From Afipia sp. (GTDB taxonomy: Bacteria > Pseudomonadota > Alphaproteobacteria > Rhizobiales > Xanthobacteraceae), in the NCBI GenBank assembly GCA_017308595.1, contig JAFKER010000012.1, positions 160,001-224,000 on the forward strand: 64,000 nucleotides of DNA, given 5' to 3'. A program made the position numbers and the translations under genes. Below are positions 35,809 to 44,719 of the stretch, in pieces; positions within the stretch are counted from its first letter, which is position 1, and the number at the start of each line of letters is the position of its first letter. The notes under the pieces were generated by a model. It was not told the DNA's origin. It worked only from the letters and a program-made list of their open reading frames with translations, and did not search any database.

Positions 35809-37830
35809 TTAGGTTTGGGTCACAGTAGCGACCAGACGCGTCTGGTACGGATTCATGATTTCAAGAGCCCGCTGAACCCGGCTTTGATCGGCTTTGCCGG
35901 CGTCGACCACGACCAGGATGACTCCCACCGCAGACAACAGCGGCGTAAAGTCCTGATCACCGATGGCTCCCCCATCGATCAGAGTCGTTCCGCTATATGC
36001 CAGAGCGCAACCGTTCTTCGTCGACAGCGCACTTGGAAGCGCGCTTGTGCTGCGCACGCCTGCTGGAAGAACTTGCAGGCCCTGAACCGTCATCTCGAGT
36101 TCCTTCAACGCCACCGCACTCCGCATTGCATCGAAGAAGCCCGGCTTCCCTTCAAGGCCGAACAGCTTTGTGATGAGCCTGGTATCCGTTGCATCTACCG
36201 TCAGCGCCTGCAGGCCCTGCTGGGAAAACTGCCGGGCCAGCGCAACGGTGAATCCGCAGCTTGCGGCCGGGCCGCCGGTCCCGACGATGAGAATCGCACC
36301 CGGCGATCTCTCCAACGCCTGAATCAGGACCGCGGGTAGTTCGGCCAGCCCGTCGACCCGAACGGAATTATTTGAAGAGTCGGCTCGGCTCGCCGCCCCG
36401 ATGGCCTTTCGGGACACGGTCGCCAGATTGAACACGTCAGCATGCTCGTACAAATCCGGCGAATCGCGACGGCCTGGCGCCCCGCCGCCGATCTGATTCA
36501 GGAAGGCTGCCAAAAATACACCCGCGAGCAACCCGATAACGAGACCGCCGGCAACGACCAGGGTTCGCGGCACAATGTACTGTGCGGGCTGGATGGCGGC
36601 CGGAGAAATGATCCGGGAATTTGTCCGGTCGAGCATTCCTTCTTCGCGAACTTCCTTCGCCCGGCGCTGCAGCGTTTCGTAAACGACGCGCTGAGCGGCG
36701 ACATCGTTCTCAAGATCCTTCAGCTTCTGAACGGGGGGTTGTCCCGAGGCCGAAACCTGCCGCGCGGCAATAATCTGGCGATTGAGTTCTCCCTCCACCG
36801 CCTTTGTCCGCTGATATTCCGTTTCGAGGCTGCGCTGGATGCGCACGAGTTCTGCGTCGATGAGTTCGCGAACCTGCCGGACTTGCGCGCGCGCTGTGAT
36901 GACCGCCGGATGCAGCGGGCCAAGCGATACCGCAGTGTCGGCCTCTGCCTTTTTGGCCTCGGCATAACGCGCGCGCAGATCGAACATGGTTTGAGATTGC
37001 AGCGCCTCCGCAATGGTGTCGATTGGCGGATTGTTGACGTTGCGTTTGCGAAGAATATCCATGCGAGCCAGCAATTCCGCGCCGCGTATCCGCTGAGCCG
37101 AAAGCTGGGTGGTGAGATCGCTCAGTTCCTTCTCGCTGAGGAGATTTCCCTGACCGCCCACAAGGTTGTTCTGGATGCGATAGGCCTCAACCTGCTTTTC
37201 CGCGTTCGTCAGATTTTGACGCAGAGTATTGAGACGGGACTCAAGCGCATTTGCCGTGCGGCTGGCCGCCTCCGTCTGCATTTGCAATTGCACTTCCAGG
37301 TAGGCTTGTGCGATGGCATCTGCAATCTGCTTCGACTTTTCCGGCGAGGATGATGTCCAGACCGAAACATCCAGAACGAAGGTGCGATCAGGCCGCCGAA
37401 CGTCGATGCGCTTGCGTAGGGTCCGAAGAACGGCACGTGTCCGCGCATCCGCCCCAGAAGACGAGTCGGCGGAATCATTTCCGATAAATTCCGGATCGCT
37501 GGTCAGATTGAGCCTGGCGACCACCTTCTCCAACACCTCGGTCGAAGTGATGACCTGAACCTGGCTCTCAACGACGGCGAAAGTGGCATCGGCCGACACC
37601 GCACCCGGGCTGAGGTCGTTGGGAAGAATCTGGAGGCCGCGCGGATCGATCAGGATCTTGATCTGCGAAACATACCGCGGCGTCATGAAAAGTGCGACCA
37701 CAAGTGCCAACAGCACGCATGCCGCAGTCACCGCTGCGATCAGCTTCTTGCGGCGGTTGAACACCGACATCAGGCCGCGAAGGTCGATAACCGCAGCCGG
37801 CGCCTCACGCATGTCGATTGTCATTGACAT
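35809..37830 (-). CDS. Wzc/GumC-type polysaccharide co-polymerase with degenerate kinase domain
   Basis: 673 aa from the ATG at 37830 (AGGTG seven bases upstream). An N-terminal membrane segment (IAAVTAACVLLALVVALFM), a Wzz domain, long periplasmic coiled coils (about 180-410) and a second membrane segment (about 425-445) are followed by a BY-kinase-like ATPase domain. The P-loop position reads GTGGPAASCGFT, lacking the Gly-Lys-Ser/Thr of an active Walker A, and no C-terminal tyrosine cluster is present. It probably sets chain length and bridges Wzy to the exporter without kinase activity. It is the distal end of the exopolysaccharide locus. Confidence 0.85.
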   Translation of the reverse strand: MSMTIDMREAPAAVIDLRGLMSVFNRRKKLIAAVTAACVLLALVVALFMTPRYVSQIKILIDPRGLQILPNDLSPGAVSADATFAVVESQVQVITSTEVLEKVVARLNLTSDPEFIGNDSADSSSGADARTRAVLRTLRKRIDVRRPDRTFVLDVSVWTSSSPEKSKQIADAIAQAYLEVQLQMQTEAASRTANALESRLNTLRQNLTNAEKQVEAYRIQNNLVGGQGNLLSEKELSDLTTQLSAQRIRGAELLARMDILRKRNVNNPPIDTIAEALQSQTMFDLRARYAEAKKAEADTAVSLGPLHPAVITARAQVRQVRELIDAELVRIQRSLETEYQRTKAVEGELNRQIIAARQVSASGQPPVQKLKDLENDVAAQRVVYETLQRRAKEVREEGMLDRTNSRIISPAAIQPAQYIVPRTLVVAGGLVIGLLAGVFLAAFLNQIGGGAPGRRDSPDLYEHADVFNLATVSRKAIGAASRADSSNNSVRVDGLAELPAVLIQALERSPGAILIVGTGGPAASCGFTVALARQFSQQGLQALTVDATDTRLITKLFGLEGKPGFFDAMRSAVALKELEMTVQGLQVLPAGVRSTSALPSALSTKNGCALAYSGTTLIDGGAIGDQDFTPLLSAVGVILVVVDAGKADQSRVQRALEIMNPYQTRLVATVTQT

Positions 37831-37952
37831 GCGCAAGCACCTGCTAAACGCAACGAGAACGACGGATTTGGACGCTTACGCATGAGACGGCCCGAACGCA
37901 ACAGATCGCCCGCACCAACATCGCGGGCTTACAGGCACCTTGGCTCGGTTAT

Positions 37953-37969
37953 GGTTAATATTGCTTGAA
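37953..37969 (-). promoter_or_regulatory. CtrA-like box (one mismatch)
   Basis: The minus strand reads TTCA-N7-TTAACC, followed by ATAACC. It lies about 125 bp upstream of the Wzc-like gene. Confidence 0.4.
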
Positions 37970-38006
37970 GAATCCGGGCTTTCATCACCCGCCTTGCAGA
38001 CGCCGA

Positions 38007-39485
38007 TCAGAGCGGCGCGCCGTAAAGATCAATCACTTCGATGTCGCCGGCCCGATTCATGCTGTGCGGCCCTCGCTGAACCTTGCCATCACGCAACCGA
38101 ACGGTGCTCTGAACGCTCTGGCGCACAGACTGCAGATCGAGCGTATCGATGCGACAGAATGCAAGACCAGAACCATAGCCGTCGGAGCAGTCCTGCGCAG
38201 GACGCCACAGTGCACCATCGTGACGAAAGAATTCACCAGCCGGGCGTGCGCAGCGATGATCGACGAGGATGGGATTTCCGGCATGGGGCTGCCATGGCCC
38301 CGTTAATTCTGATGCCCAGAATACGCTGAGCGTGTCCCAGTTCGAGCCGAGCCAACTGCGTGTCGCCGCGAACATCCACCACAATCCGCCGTGCCTGCAG
38401 ATCGTCGCGTCGGACGCTTCGATATCCTGAAGCAGGGTCGCCTCGTGAACCCAGCCGCCCGGGAAACTGGTGGCCCGGTAAAGATCGACTGTTCTCGACT
38501 GCAGGGATTCAGGGATCATCCATATCGTCCCCTCATGTTCGAACACATGCGGATACGACAGATGATACGGCGTTTCGAGAACCGGCTTCGGCCGCTCGAA
38601 GCCGCCAGACGTCAGCATAGAGACCGAGATCAATCCCTTCCCCAGCGACATGTCATATTCTTCGACGAAAAGATGCATCTTGCCATCGACAACAATCGGA
38701 AACGGGTCCGCATAGTATCGACCACCATCATCCGCCAGACGTTGATATGCAGCAATGCCCGGCAAGGATATGGTGTCCGGATCATGCATCTGCCGCCACG
38801 CCACAAACCAGTGCGGCGCCCGCCGGCAAAGTTTCGCAATGCGCGTGTTCAACTTGTCCTTCAGCGCTGCGGCGCCGAAGGCGAGAAATTTGCCTGCATG
38901 CATATCCCGCGCGGGGACCGGCGGCACAGACGATTGCGAACCGCTCGTCATCGGCGCAGTCGCTGCTTTCTCACATAGCTGCAACAGCGCTGAAAAAACG
39001 TTATCGAGTGCTCGCGTTGCAACGGTCCTGTCTTCCACAGCGGACAGACCTGACATCATCACCCGATCCGCCCCGCTCACAATCGACAAGGCGGGGCTGC
39101 GTCCCTCCAGCACAGCGAGTAACACCGCATCATCTGAAACGGACCCGTCGTAGAGAACGTTGATATCGGAACGGATGCCTGTGACAGCCTGCCCCGTCAG
39201 ATCGAGCACTCTGCCGTTGTCTCCCGCACCCGGCGTATCCTGGTAGGATTCGAGAATGTTTTCATCGAGCAGATTGCAGGCATGTTCGCCATGCAAACGA
39301 AATACGAGCTTCTCCAGTTCGAGGAGAAGCTTGAAAGTACGCGGGACATGCGGCCCATCTATCAGACGCACGACGGGATAAACATCGCGATGGCGTGCAA
39401 GCCGCTCCACCAGTTCGACTTGCCACCGCCATATACGCGAGCGGTTGAGATATATCGTTACGGATTTCCGGTTCGCTGTCGTCAT
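38007..39485 (-). CDS. Beta-propeller protein of the polysaccharide locus (GINT N-terminal-domain-like)
   Basis: 492 aa. The ATG overlaps the GH5 stop by 4 bp (ATGA). The first 200 residues are a mixed domain with the look of a methionyl-tRNA-formyltransferase/sugar-formyltransferase-type front. From about 225 onward, repeated units (YYADPFPIVVDGKMHLFVEEYD, YPHVFEHEGTIWMIPES, GGLWWMFAATR, RPAGEFFRHDGALWRPAQDCSD) make a five-bladed propeller like that named after glucosamine inositolphosphorylceramide transferase. No catalysis can be claimed. It is the third gene of the Wzy-GH5 unit, so it should act on, or bind, the polymer. Confidence 0.6.
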   Translation of the reverse strand: MTTANRKSVTIYLNRSRIWRWQVELVERLARHRDVYPVVRLIDGPHVPRTFKLLLELEKLVFRLHGEHACNLLDENILESYQDTPGAGDNGRVLDLTGQAVTGIRSDINVLYDGSVSDDAVLLAVLEGRSPALSIVSGADRVMMSGLSAVEDRTVATRALDNVFSALLQLCEKAATAPMTSGSQSSVPPVPARDMHAGKFLAFGAAALKDKLNTRIAKLCRRAPHWFVAWRQMHDPDTISLPGIAAYQRLADDGGRYYADPFPIVVDGKMHLFVEEYDMSLGKGLISVSMLTSGGFERPKPVLETPYHLSYPHVFEHEGTIWMIPESLQSRTVDLYRATSFPGGWVHEATLLQDIEASDATICRHGGLWWMFAATRSWLGSNWDTLSVFWASELTGPWQPHAGNPILVDHRCARPAGEFFRHDGALWRPAQDCSDGYGSGLAFCRIDTLDLQSVRQSVQSTVRLRDGKVQRGPHSMNRAGDIEVIDLYGAPL

Positions 39486-40744
39486 GCCGCACAATCAGTT
39501 GTTGAAGGTTGAGCGGGAAGCCCCAATGCTTCAAGTGTCACGCGATCCAGCTTGGATTCGTTGCCGCTATCGACAATCGCCATGCCGCCAGCCCCGCTGA
39601 GTTCCCAGACCGACCAACGAAACTTCCGGCGCTCGGCAGCGCATCGAACGTCCCGCAGCCATCGCGCTCGCGCACCCGCGCCGACGACGCTCCGGGTTGC
39701 GCCGAATTCCCCGAGAATAATGCGATCCGCAGCAATACCGTTTCGGGACGCCCATCCCGTCACCGCCTCAAAAGCGACGGCCACGACGCCGGCGTTCCAG
39801 CCTTCGCGGAAATACGTGGCGATTGAGCCTTTCGCCGAATTGAATTGACGAATCTTCTCGGAAGGAGAGAACGAAGCGTCGGCAAAAATCCGACTTTCAA
39901 CCGCGCGGATCGCGGCACCCTCTTCGCCTTTGATCGCCGGATATGGAAGGGCCTGCATATCGCGCCAGAACCGCTCCTTCGGCTCCGAGGACTCAACGCC
40001 CTGATGAGTCAAAAGATGGGGCTCGTAATAATGAAATGAGAAAAGAACATGCTCATCGCGAAACGGCGCGGGATCCAGCAGAACGAGACCGCGCCAACTG
40101 CCCCCCTGCGCGCCGGTAAGGATCAGGGTCAAATCCGGAGCTTGCTGACGAGCAGCCCGGTAGAGCTGTTCCATCATCGTTTGCCAGCGCGCTGCGGTGG
40201 CTGAATCATAACCCGCCGGCGGCTCGTTGACCGGCTCCAGCGCCACATTCGGATCCTTCATCTCGGCAATCAGGTGTGCCGTTCGCGAAACCGCCGTTGC
40301 ATAGGCCTGAAACAGCGGGTTCTGCGCATCGGTGAAGATCGCTTCAGGACGATATTGCGCGACCTGGGAATTGGAATGAAAATTGATGATAACGCTCAGA
40401 TCTCGGGCGCGAAATCGCCGGATTGCCGACCGCAGGATCGTATCGAGAGCGTCGCGACGCTCTCCCTTCATCTGCAGGAACGGCCCAGGATCGACGGTCA
40501 AGCGGACAAAATCGAATCCGGATTTTCGCACGGCAGTGATCAGATCGTCCGGAACATAGTGTTCTGCGGTCGCGAATGGCGGCCACGTATAGAGCGAGTT
40601 ATCCGCTGGTGACACAGATGCCCAGTTCAGAGGCCTGTGCACGCCAATCCCCCGCTGAAATACACTGGCGCCGTCAGCGGCATGTACCGCAGTGACGGTC
40701 GTCGCCGCGCATATCAGAATGACAATACGGGAGAGAAACCGCAT
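39482..40744 (-). CDS. Secreted glycoside hydrolase family 5 glycanase
   Basis: 420 aa from the ATG at 40744, coupled to the Wzy-like stop as TGATG. A signal peptide ends at VHAAD. The catalytic acid lies in NVALEPVNEPPAGYDS (the GH5 NEP motif). The nucleophile is likely the Glu of IILGEFGATR. Further landmarks are RGIGVHRPLNWAS and VLFSFHYYEPHLLTHQG. It would cut beta-1,4-glucan or mannan-like chains in the periplasm. Glycanases in Wzx/Wzy loci typically trim the polymer being made or clear misdirected polymer. Confidence 0.88.
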   Translation of the reverse strand: MRFLSRIVILICAATTVTAVHAADGASVFQRGIGVHRPLNWASVSPADNSLYTWPPFATAEHYVPDDLITAVRKSGFDFVRLTVDPGPFLQMKGERRDALDTILRSAIRRFRARDLSVIINFHSNSQVAQYRPEAIFTDAQNPLFQAYATAVSRTAHLIAEMKDPNVALEPVNEPPAGYDSATAARWQTMMEQLYRAARQQAPDLTLILTGAQGGSWRGLVLLDPAPFRDEHVLFSFHYYEPHLLTHQGVESSEPKERFWRDMQALPYPAIKGEEGAAIRAVESRIFADASFSPSEKIRQFNSAKGSIATYFREGWNAGVVAVAFEAVTGWASRNGIAADRIILGEFGATRSVVGAGARARWLRDVRCAAERRKFRWSVWELSGAGGMAIVDSGNESKLDRVTLEALGLPAQPSTTDCAA

Positions 40745-41991
40745 CACGGCGTCCAGCGGACGCGCCGCACCGTGTGATCGCACATCGTCAATAATGTCAT
40801 CATCAGGATATCGGCCGATTTGACTGAGAGAGCGTTGTTGGTCAATGCGAGCGCGAAGAACATGATCGCGGCCAGACTGACGATGGCCGACCGTCCTTTC
40901 AGGAGAGCCCGGAACAAATTGGCCAGCAACAGAGCAAAGAGTATCGCACCGATCAGACCAAACTGAACGGTAAAAATGACAAACGAACTCTCAATGAAGG
41001 GAAGCCCGAAGATGTCCAACGCGATCCGCTGAACCCGGGCGATGTCCGCTCCGAAAAGAAATTCCTTCCAGGAGAGGTAGTCAAATACGCCGTAAATGCT
41101 CACCCGCGCCAGCGAGCTTTGATCGACGAATCCACTTTCAAACCGGCTTAACGCGCCCGCCGCGAACATGACCGATATGACTGCGATCAGCACCACCAGT
41201 CCGGCAATCCCGAGCATCAATTTCCGCTGAATGGCATCGACCCGGGAAGACGCCGGAATTGGCTCGAGCATCAGGAACAATACGCATGATACGCAGGCAG
41301 CCACACCGGCGATGCGGGCTCCCGAGGCGAGCGCGCCTACAAACAGGATGACAACACCCATCAGCTTGAAGAGCGGCTTCCACCGCGCGACGCTCATAAA
41401 ACAGATGCCAACCGCGCACCACTGGCCGAGTTGCAATGGATGATCGGACAGGCCTGTCGGACGGAAGACGTCTTCGCCCGCGGCATATGGCAACAGACGT
41501 GTCCGCAACGCGAATTCGCCAATTCCGACAATTGCGCTCAGGATCAGAAACAAGAGTATCAATTCGCCGAGGTTCGATCTCCACTGAAGGGGCAGTGTCA
41601 TCATGACGAACGCCGCCATGCACGCGACAATGTAGGTATCAAGGATGTAACCGGACGACGTGCTCTGGCCGCTGATAGAGAGCATGAGAAGCAGGCCGCA
41701 GATGCCGGCCAGGAAAACGATCATTGCGCGCAGGATTCCCAGATCCTGTGCGCTCAGCACAATGCGATAGTTGAACAGGATCGCAAGCGCCACCAGACCA
41801 ATTCCGTAGAACGCCGGATGGATCTTCTCGATCGTCGACCCTTCTATCGTCGTGTAGTTGATGAACTGATTGAGGATGAGTGCGTTGAGCCCGATCCTCA
41901 GCAATATGAAAAAGACAAACGCAGCATAGAGCATGCGCAGCAGAATATAGCTGTCGCTCGGCTCGGTGACTGCGTAACCGGAACGGATCAT
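40744..41991 (-). CDS. Wzy/O-antigen-ligase-like polysaccharide polymerase
   Basis: 415 aa with about ten to twelve membrane segments. A large periplasmic loop near residues 310-345 (FDYLSWKEFLFGADIARVQR) precedes the last helices, the usual layout of Wzy_C/O-antigen ligase proteins. In a locus with Wzx, Wzc and Wza it is the likely repeat-unit polymerase. Low sequence conservation makes family-level naming the limit. First gene of a unit with GH5 and the propeller protein; a CtrA-like box lies upstream. Confidence 0.8.
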   Translation of the reverse strand: MIRSGYAVTEPSDSYILLRMLYAAFVFFILLRIGLNALILNQFINYTTIEGSTIEKIHPAFYGIGLVALAILFNYRIVLSAQDLGILRAMIVFLAGICGLLLMLSISGQSTSSGYILDTYIVACMAAFVMMTLPLQWRSNLGELILLFLILSAIVGIGEFALRTRLLPYAAGEDVFRPTGLSDHPLQLGQWCAVGICFMSVARWKPLFKLMGVVILFVGALASGARIAGVAACVSCVLFLMLEPIPASSRVDAIQRKLMLGIAGLVVLIAVISVMFAAGALSRFESGFVDQSSLARVSIYGVFDYLSWKEFLFGADIARVQRIALDIFGLPFIESSFVIFTVQFGLIGAILFALLLANLFRALLKGRSAIVSLAAIMFFALALTNNALSVKSADILMMTLLTMCDHTVRRVRWTP

Positions 41992-42039
41992 TGAATCTAC
42001 ACGACAGTGGCTGGCGGGATTGACTGTAGGAAATCCGCG

Positions 42040-42056
42040 TTAACAGTTGGCTAACC
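42040..42056. promoter_or_regulatory. CtrA-like box (one mismatch) between divergent genes
   Basis: The minus strand reads GGTTAG-N7-TTAAC. It lies 50-65 bp upstream of the Wzy-like start and 68-84 bp upstream of the rightward glycosyltransferase. Confidence 0.45.
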
Positions 42057-42123
42057 AAACGGTGCGTATGGGGTAGGTGTTGGCTTCCGCCATATCCGGC
42101 GCCGAGCATGCGAGAAATGCTAG

Positions 42124-43215
42124 ATGCCCCCCGTTCGCGTCTTGTGTGTCACCCCCTTCGGTCCCGCGGGCAAGGGCGGCATTGATCGGCTCTATCATTA
42201 CTTCCGCGAGTTCATGGCAAAGAACCGGGTTGCCGGAATCGATTTGCATTTTGCGCGCTCTCGCGGTGATGCGAGCGGTAATTGGTGGATTGCGTCATTT
42301 CCACTCATCCTGGCGACCATCGGACTTGAGCTTGCCCGCTTCCGGCCGGACATAGTGCATATCAACTTCGCGACCGGAGGTAGCCTGCCGCGCAAGTACG
42401 CGATCCTGAAACTCGCCAGAGCGTTCGGCGCACGGACCATTGTGCACTTCCACGGCCAGTTCATTGAGGATCAAGTTACCGCACGCACCATCCCCGGCCG
42501 TCTATTCGCGTCGATTGCAAGGCAAGCCGATTGCGTCGTCGCATTGGGCAAAGTTCACGCAGATGCTTTCGAGCGCATCGGCGTTCCGCGCGAGCGGATT
42601 ATGATCGTTCCCAACGGAATCCCCGACTTTGCCGCAGACCTCGTCCTTCCAAAGCCGGATGCCGGTGCGCTGGCGATCCTGTTTTCCGGACTGCTGACCG
42701 AGAACAAGGGCATGCACGTTCTCATTCCGGCGCTTGCACGACTTCGCCAGACCACAGACACCTGGCACTGCACGGTCGCCGGCAACGGCGACGTTCAACA
42801 TTTCACGCAGATGGCGCGCGAAGCGGGTCTCGACGGCAAAATGACCTTTACAGGCTGGATCGAAGCAAACGACATGCTGGCGCTGATGCGCGAAGCCGAT
42901 GTGGTTGTGTTGCCCTCACGTACCGAAGCTCTGCCACTCAGTCTGATCGAGGGCGCATGCGCGGGGGCGGCGCTGGTTGCGACAGATGTCGGAAACGTCC
43001 GTGATATCGTGCACGAGGGAACCAACGGGATTCTCGTTGCGAGGAATCCCGAGGCAATCGCTTCGGCTTTGCTGAAACTTGCGGCCGATCGCCCCGAGCT
43101 GCAGGACATGCAGATCGCGTCACGGCAGATCTATCTGCAGCATTTCACCATTTCGGCTTTTGCCGAGCGACTACGCGACATCTATACCCGTGTCGCAAGA
43201 GACAGCAGGCCGTAG
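42124..43215 (+). CDS. Glycosyltransferase family 4 (GT-B)
   Basis: 363 aa. The N-terminal TPFGPAGKGGIDRLYHYFREF loop and the C-terminal LFSGLLTENKGMHVLIPAL, VAGNGDVQHF and VVLPSRTEALPLSLIEGACAGAALVATDVG are the usual GT4 elements. The ExxxxxxxE acid pair (EALPLSLIE) is intact. It adds a sugar, with retained stereochemistry, to the lipid-linked repeat unit at the inner face of the membrane. Donor sugar unknown. Divergent from the Wzy-like gene. Confidence 0.9.
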   Translation: MPPVRVLCVTPFGPAGKGGIDRLYHYFREFMAKNRVAGIDLHFARSRGDASGNWWIASFPLILATIGLELARFRPDIVHINFATGGSLPRKYAILKLARAFGARTIVHFHGQFIEDQVTARTIPGRLFASIARQADCVVALGKVHADAFERIGVPRERIMIVPNGIPDFAADLVLPKPDAGALAILFSGLLTENKGMHVLIPALARLRQTTDTWHCTVAGNGDVQHFTQMAREAGLDGKMTFTGWIEANDMLALMREADVVVLPSRTEALPLSLIEGACAGAALVATDVGNVRDIVHEGTNGILVARNPEAIASALLKLAADRPELQDMQIASRQIYLQHFTISAFAERLRDIYTRVARDSRP

Positions 43216-43224
43216 GTATCGGCT

Positions 43225-44634
43225 TCAGACTTTCGGAATTGTGAGCTGCTGATCGATGAATTTGCGCTTGCCCCTGCCTGTCATCCGCAGTTTATCAACA
43301 ACCTTCAGATGGATCGTAAGATCGCCCGCGCTACGCTCCGCCATCCGGAAAAGGTAGTCGGAAAAATCAGGTTGCTGTCCGCCTTCTGTCACGACCAACA
43401 GCTCAACCTCGCCCGGAACGCGCTGGCAGAACTGCACTTCGCGCGTCAGGTCATGCCGGTCAATCGGCACGCAGAGACCGTTGAAGGGGATAAGCGACCC
43501 GGATCGGCTGACTATAAATTCGCTGCTGCGCCGCGGCGCCAGATGATTCAGGACGAGCTGATATCCATTGCGCGCGCTCGGCAATTCGACAAGTTGCGCC
43601 ATATCCCGCGTATCGTAGCGGATAAGCGGCATGCCCCTGAACATCAGCCCGGTCGACACCACACGACCCGCTTGACCCGGTGTGACGATGGGGCGCCCTT
43701 CGTCATCGACAAGTTCGGTATATCCGTAAATCGGATTGAACTCATAGGTGTCCGCTTCCCCTGCCCGCTCCACAGCGAATGCGACCTTTTCGCTCAACCC
43801 GTAGAACGGCACAATCGTCGCACGATCGAAAACCTGAGCGAGCAAATCGCGCTGATGAGAAAACAGCTTCTCGGAAATCGGAAAGACCCCGCGGATCTGC
43901 GACAGCGGCGCAGCACCTGTTCGCACAAGATACTGCGCAAAGATTGTCATCGCGGAAGGATAGCCGTGAATGAAACGAATCTTGCGCTCACGAATGGCCG
44001 ACAAATAAGAGGCCATGGTCGCGTCATCGAGGTGAAAAATCGACAACCGCAACTCCCGCAACGCCGGTTCCGACTCCATGTGGATGTTGTCGCGGTCGGC
44101 CAGATCAAATCCACGAAAAACACAGCGCCAGTCATGCGCCGTAAAGCCTGCTCTTGACCAGGCGTCGTGGATGAAAGCGTATTCGATCGGACTTCGGTTA
44201 CGGTCGAGCATGAACGAAAGCGGTTCGCCGGACGACCCATCCGTCGATGCACGGTCCAGACGATCCGGTGAAACGGTGCACATCCCGTCCCGATGATCGA
44301 GCACGGTCTGACGCGACAGGACGGGTATTCGGGACCAGGCCTCGCTTCCAAGAAGCTCGTCCGGCGCAAGATCTCCGACGACCGGCTTGAGAGTCCGCGT
44401 ATAATAAGGTGCGTTCCGGATTGCCGACTGAACGACTTCCCCGAGAGCTTGCTGGCGATAGGACCGGACGAAATCGGCGTCGGTCCTCGAACGATCGATC
44501 ACACCGCGCCAATGGCGATAAGTACTGCCGAACTTGATCGACGTGGGCACGAACTGAAGAATGCGTCCAAGCTGAGCGCGCGTCGAGAGCGGCAACCGGA
44601 CATATGCACCGCGAGCGACATCCAGAACAGTCAT
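43225..44634 (-). CDS. CapK/PaaK-like adenylate-forming protein of the polysaccharide locus
   Basis: 469 aa. The AMP-binding loop appears as ASTDGSSGEPLSF, the Y-G-x-S/T-E core as FYGLSEKVAFAVERAG, and RYDTRDMAQLVELP is the C-terminal hinge. These match the phenylacetate-CoA-ligase-like CapK proteins found in capsule and exopolysaccharide clusters, whose exact reaction is not settled; attaching an acyl or amino-acid substituent is one idea. Converges with the upstream GT4 gene (9 bp gap) and diverges from the next one. Confidence 0.82.
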   Translation of the reverse strand: MTVLDVARGAYVRLPLSTRAQLGRILQFVPTSIKFGSTYRHWRGVIDRSRTDADFVRSYRQQALGEVVQSAIRNAPYYTRTLKPVVGDLAPDELLGSEAWSRIPVLSRQTVLDHRDGMCTVSPDRLDRASTDGSSGEPLSFMLDRNRSPIEYAFIHDAWSRAGFTAHDWRCVFRGFDLADRDNIHMESEPALRELRLSIFHLDDATMASYLSAIRERKIRFIHGYPSAMTIFAQYLVRTGAAPLSQIRGVFPISEKLFSHQRDLLAQVFDRATIVPFYGLSEKVAFAVERAGEADTYEFNPIYGYTELVDDEGRPIVTPGQAGRVVSTGLMFRGMPLIRYDTRDMAQLVELPSARNGYQLVLNHLAPRRSSEFIVSRSGSLIPFNGLCVPIDRHDLTREVQFCQRVPGEVELLVVTEGGQQPDFSDYLFRMAERSAGDLTIHLKVVDKLRMTGRGKRKFIDQQLTIPKV

Positions 44635-44719
44635 CGGTTTCCCCTGCTTTGCCAGATACGATTATGTACCGCAGTCGAGAAATAGTCCGAGGTAAATCGG
44701 ACATTTACCTTAACCATGC

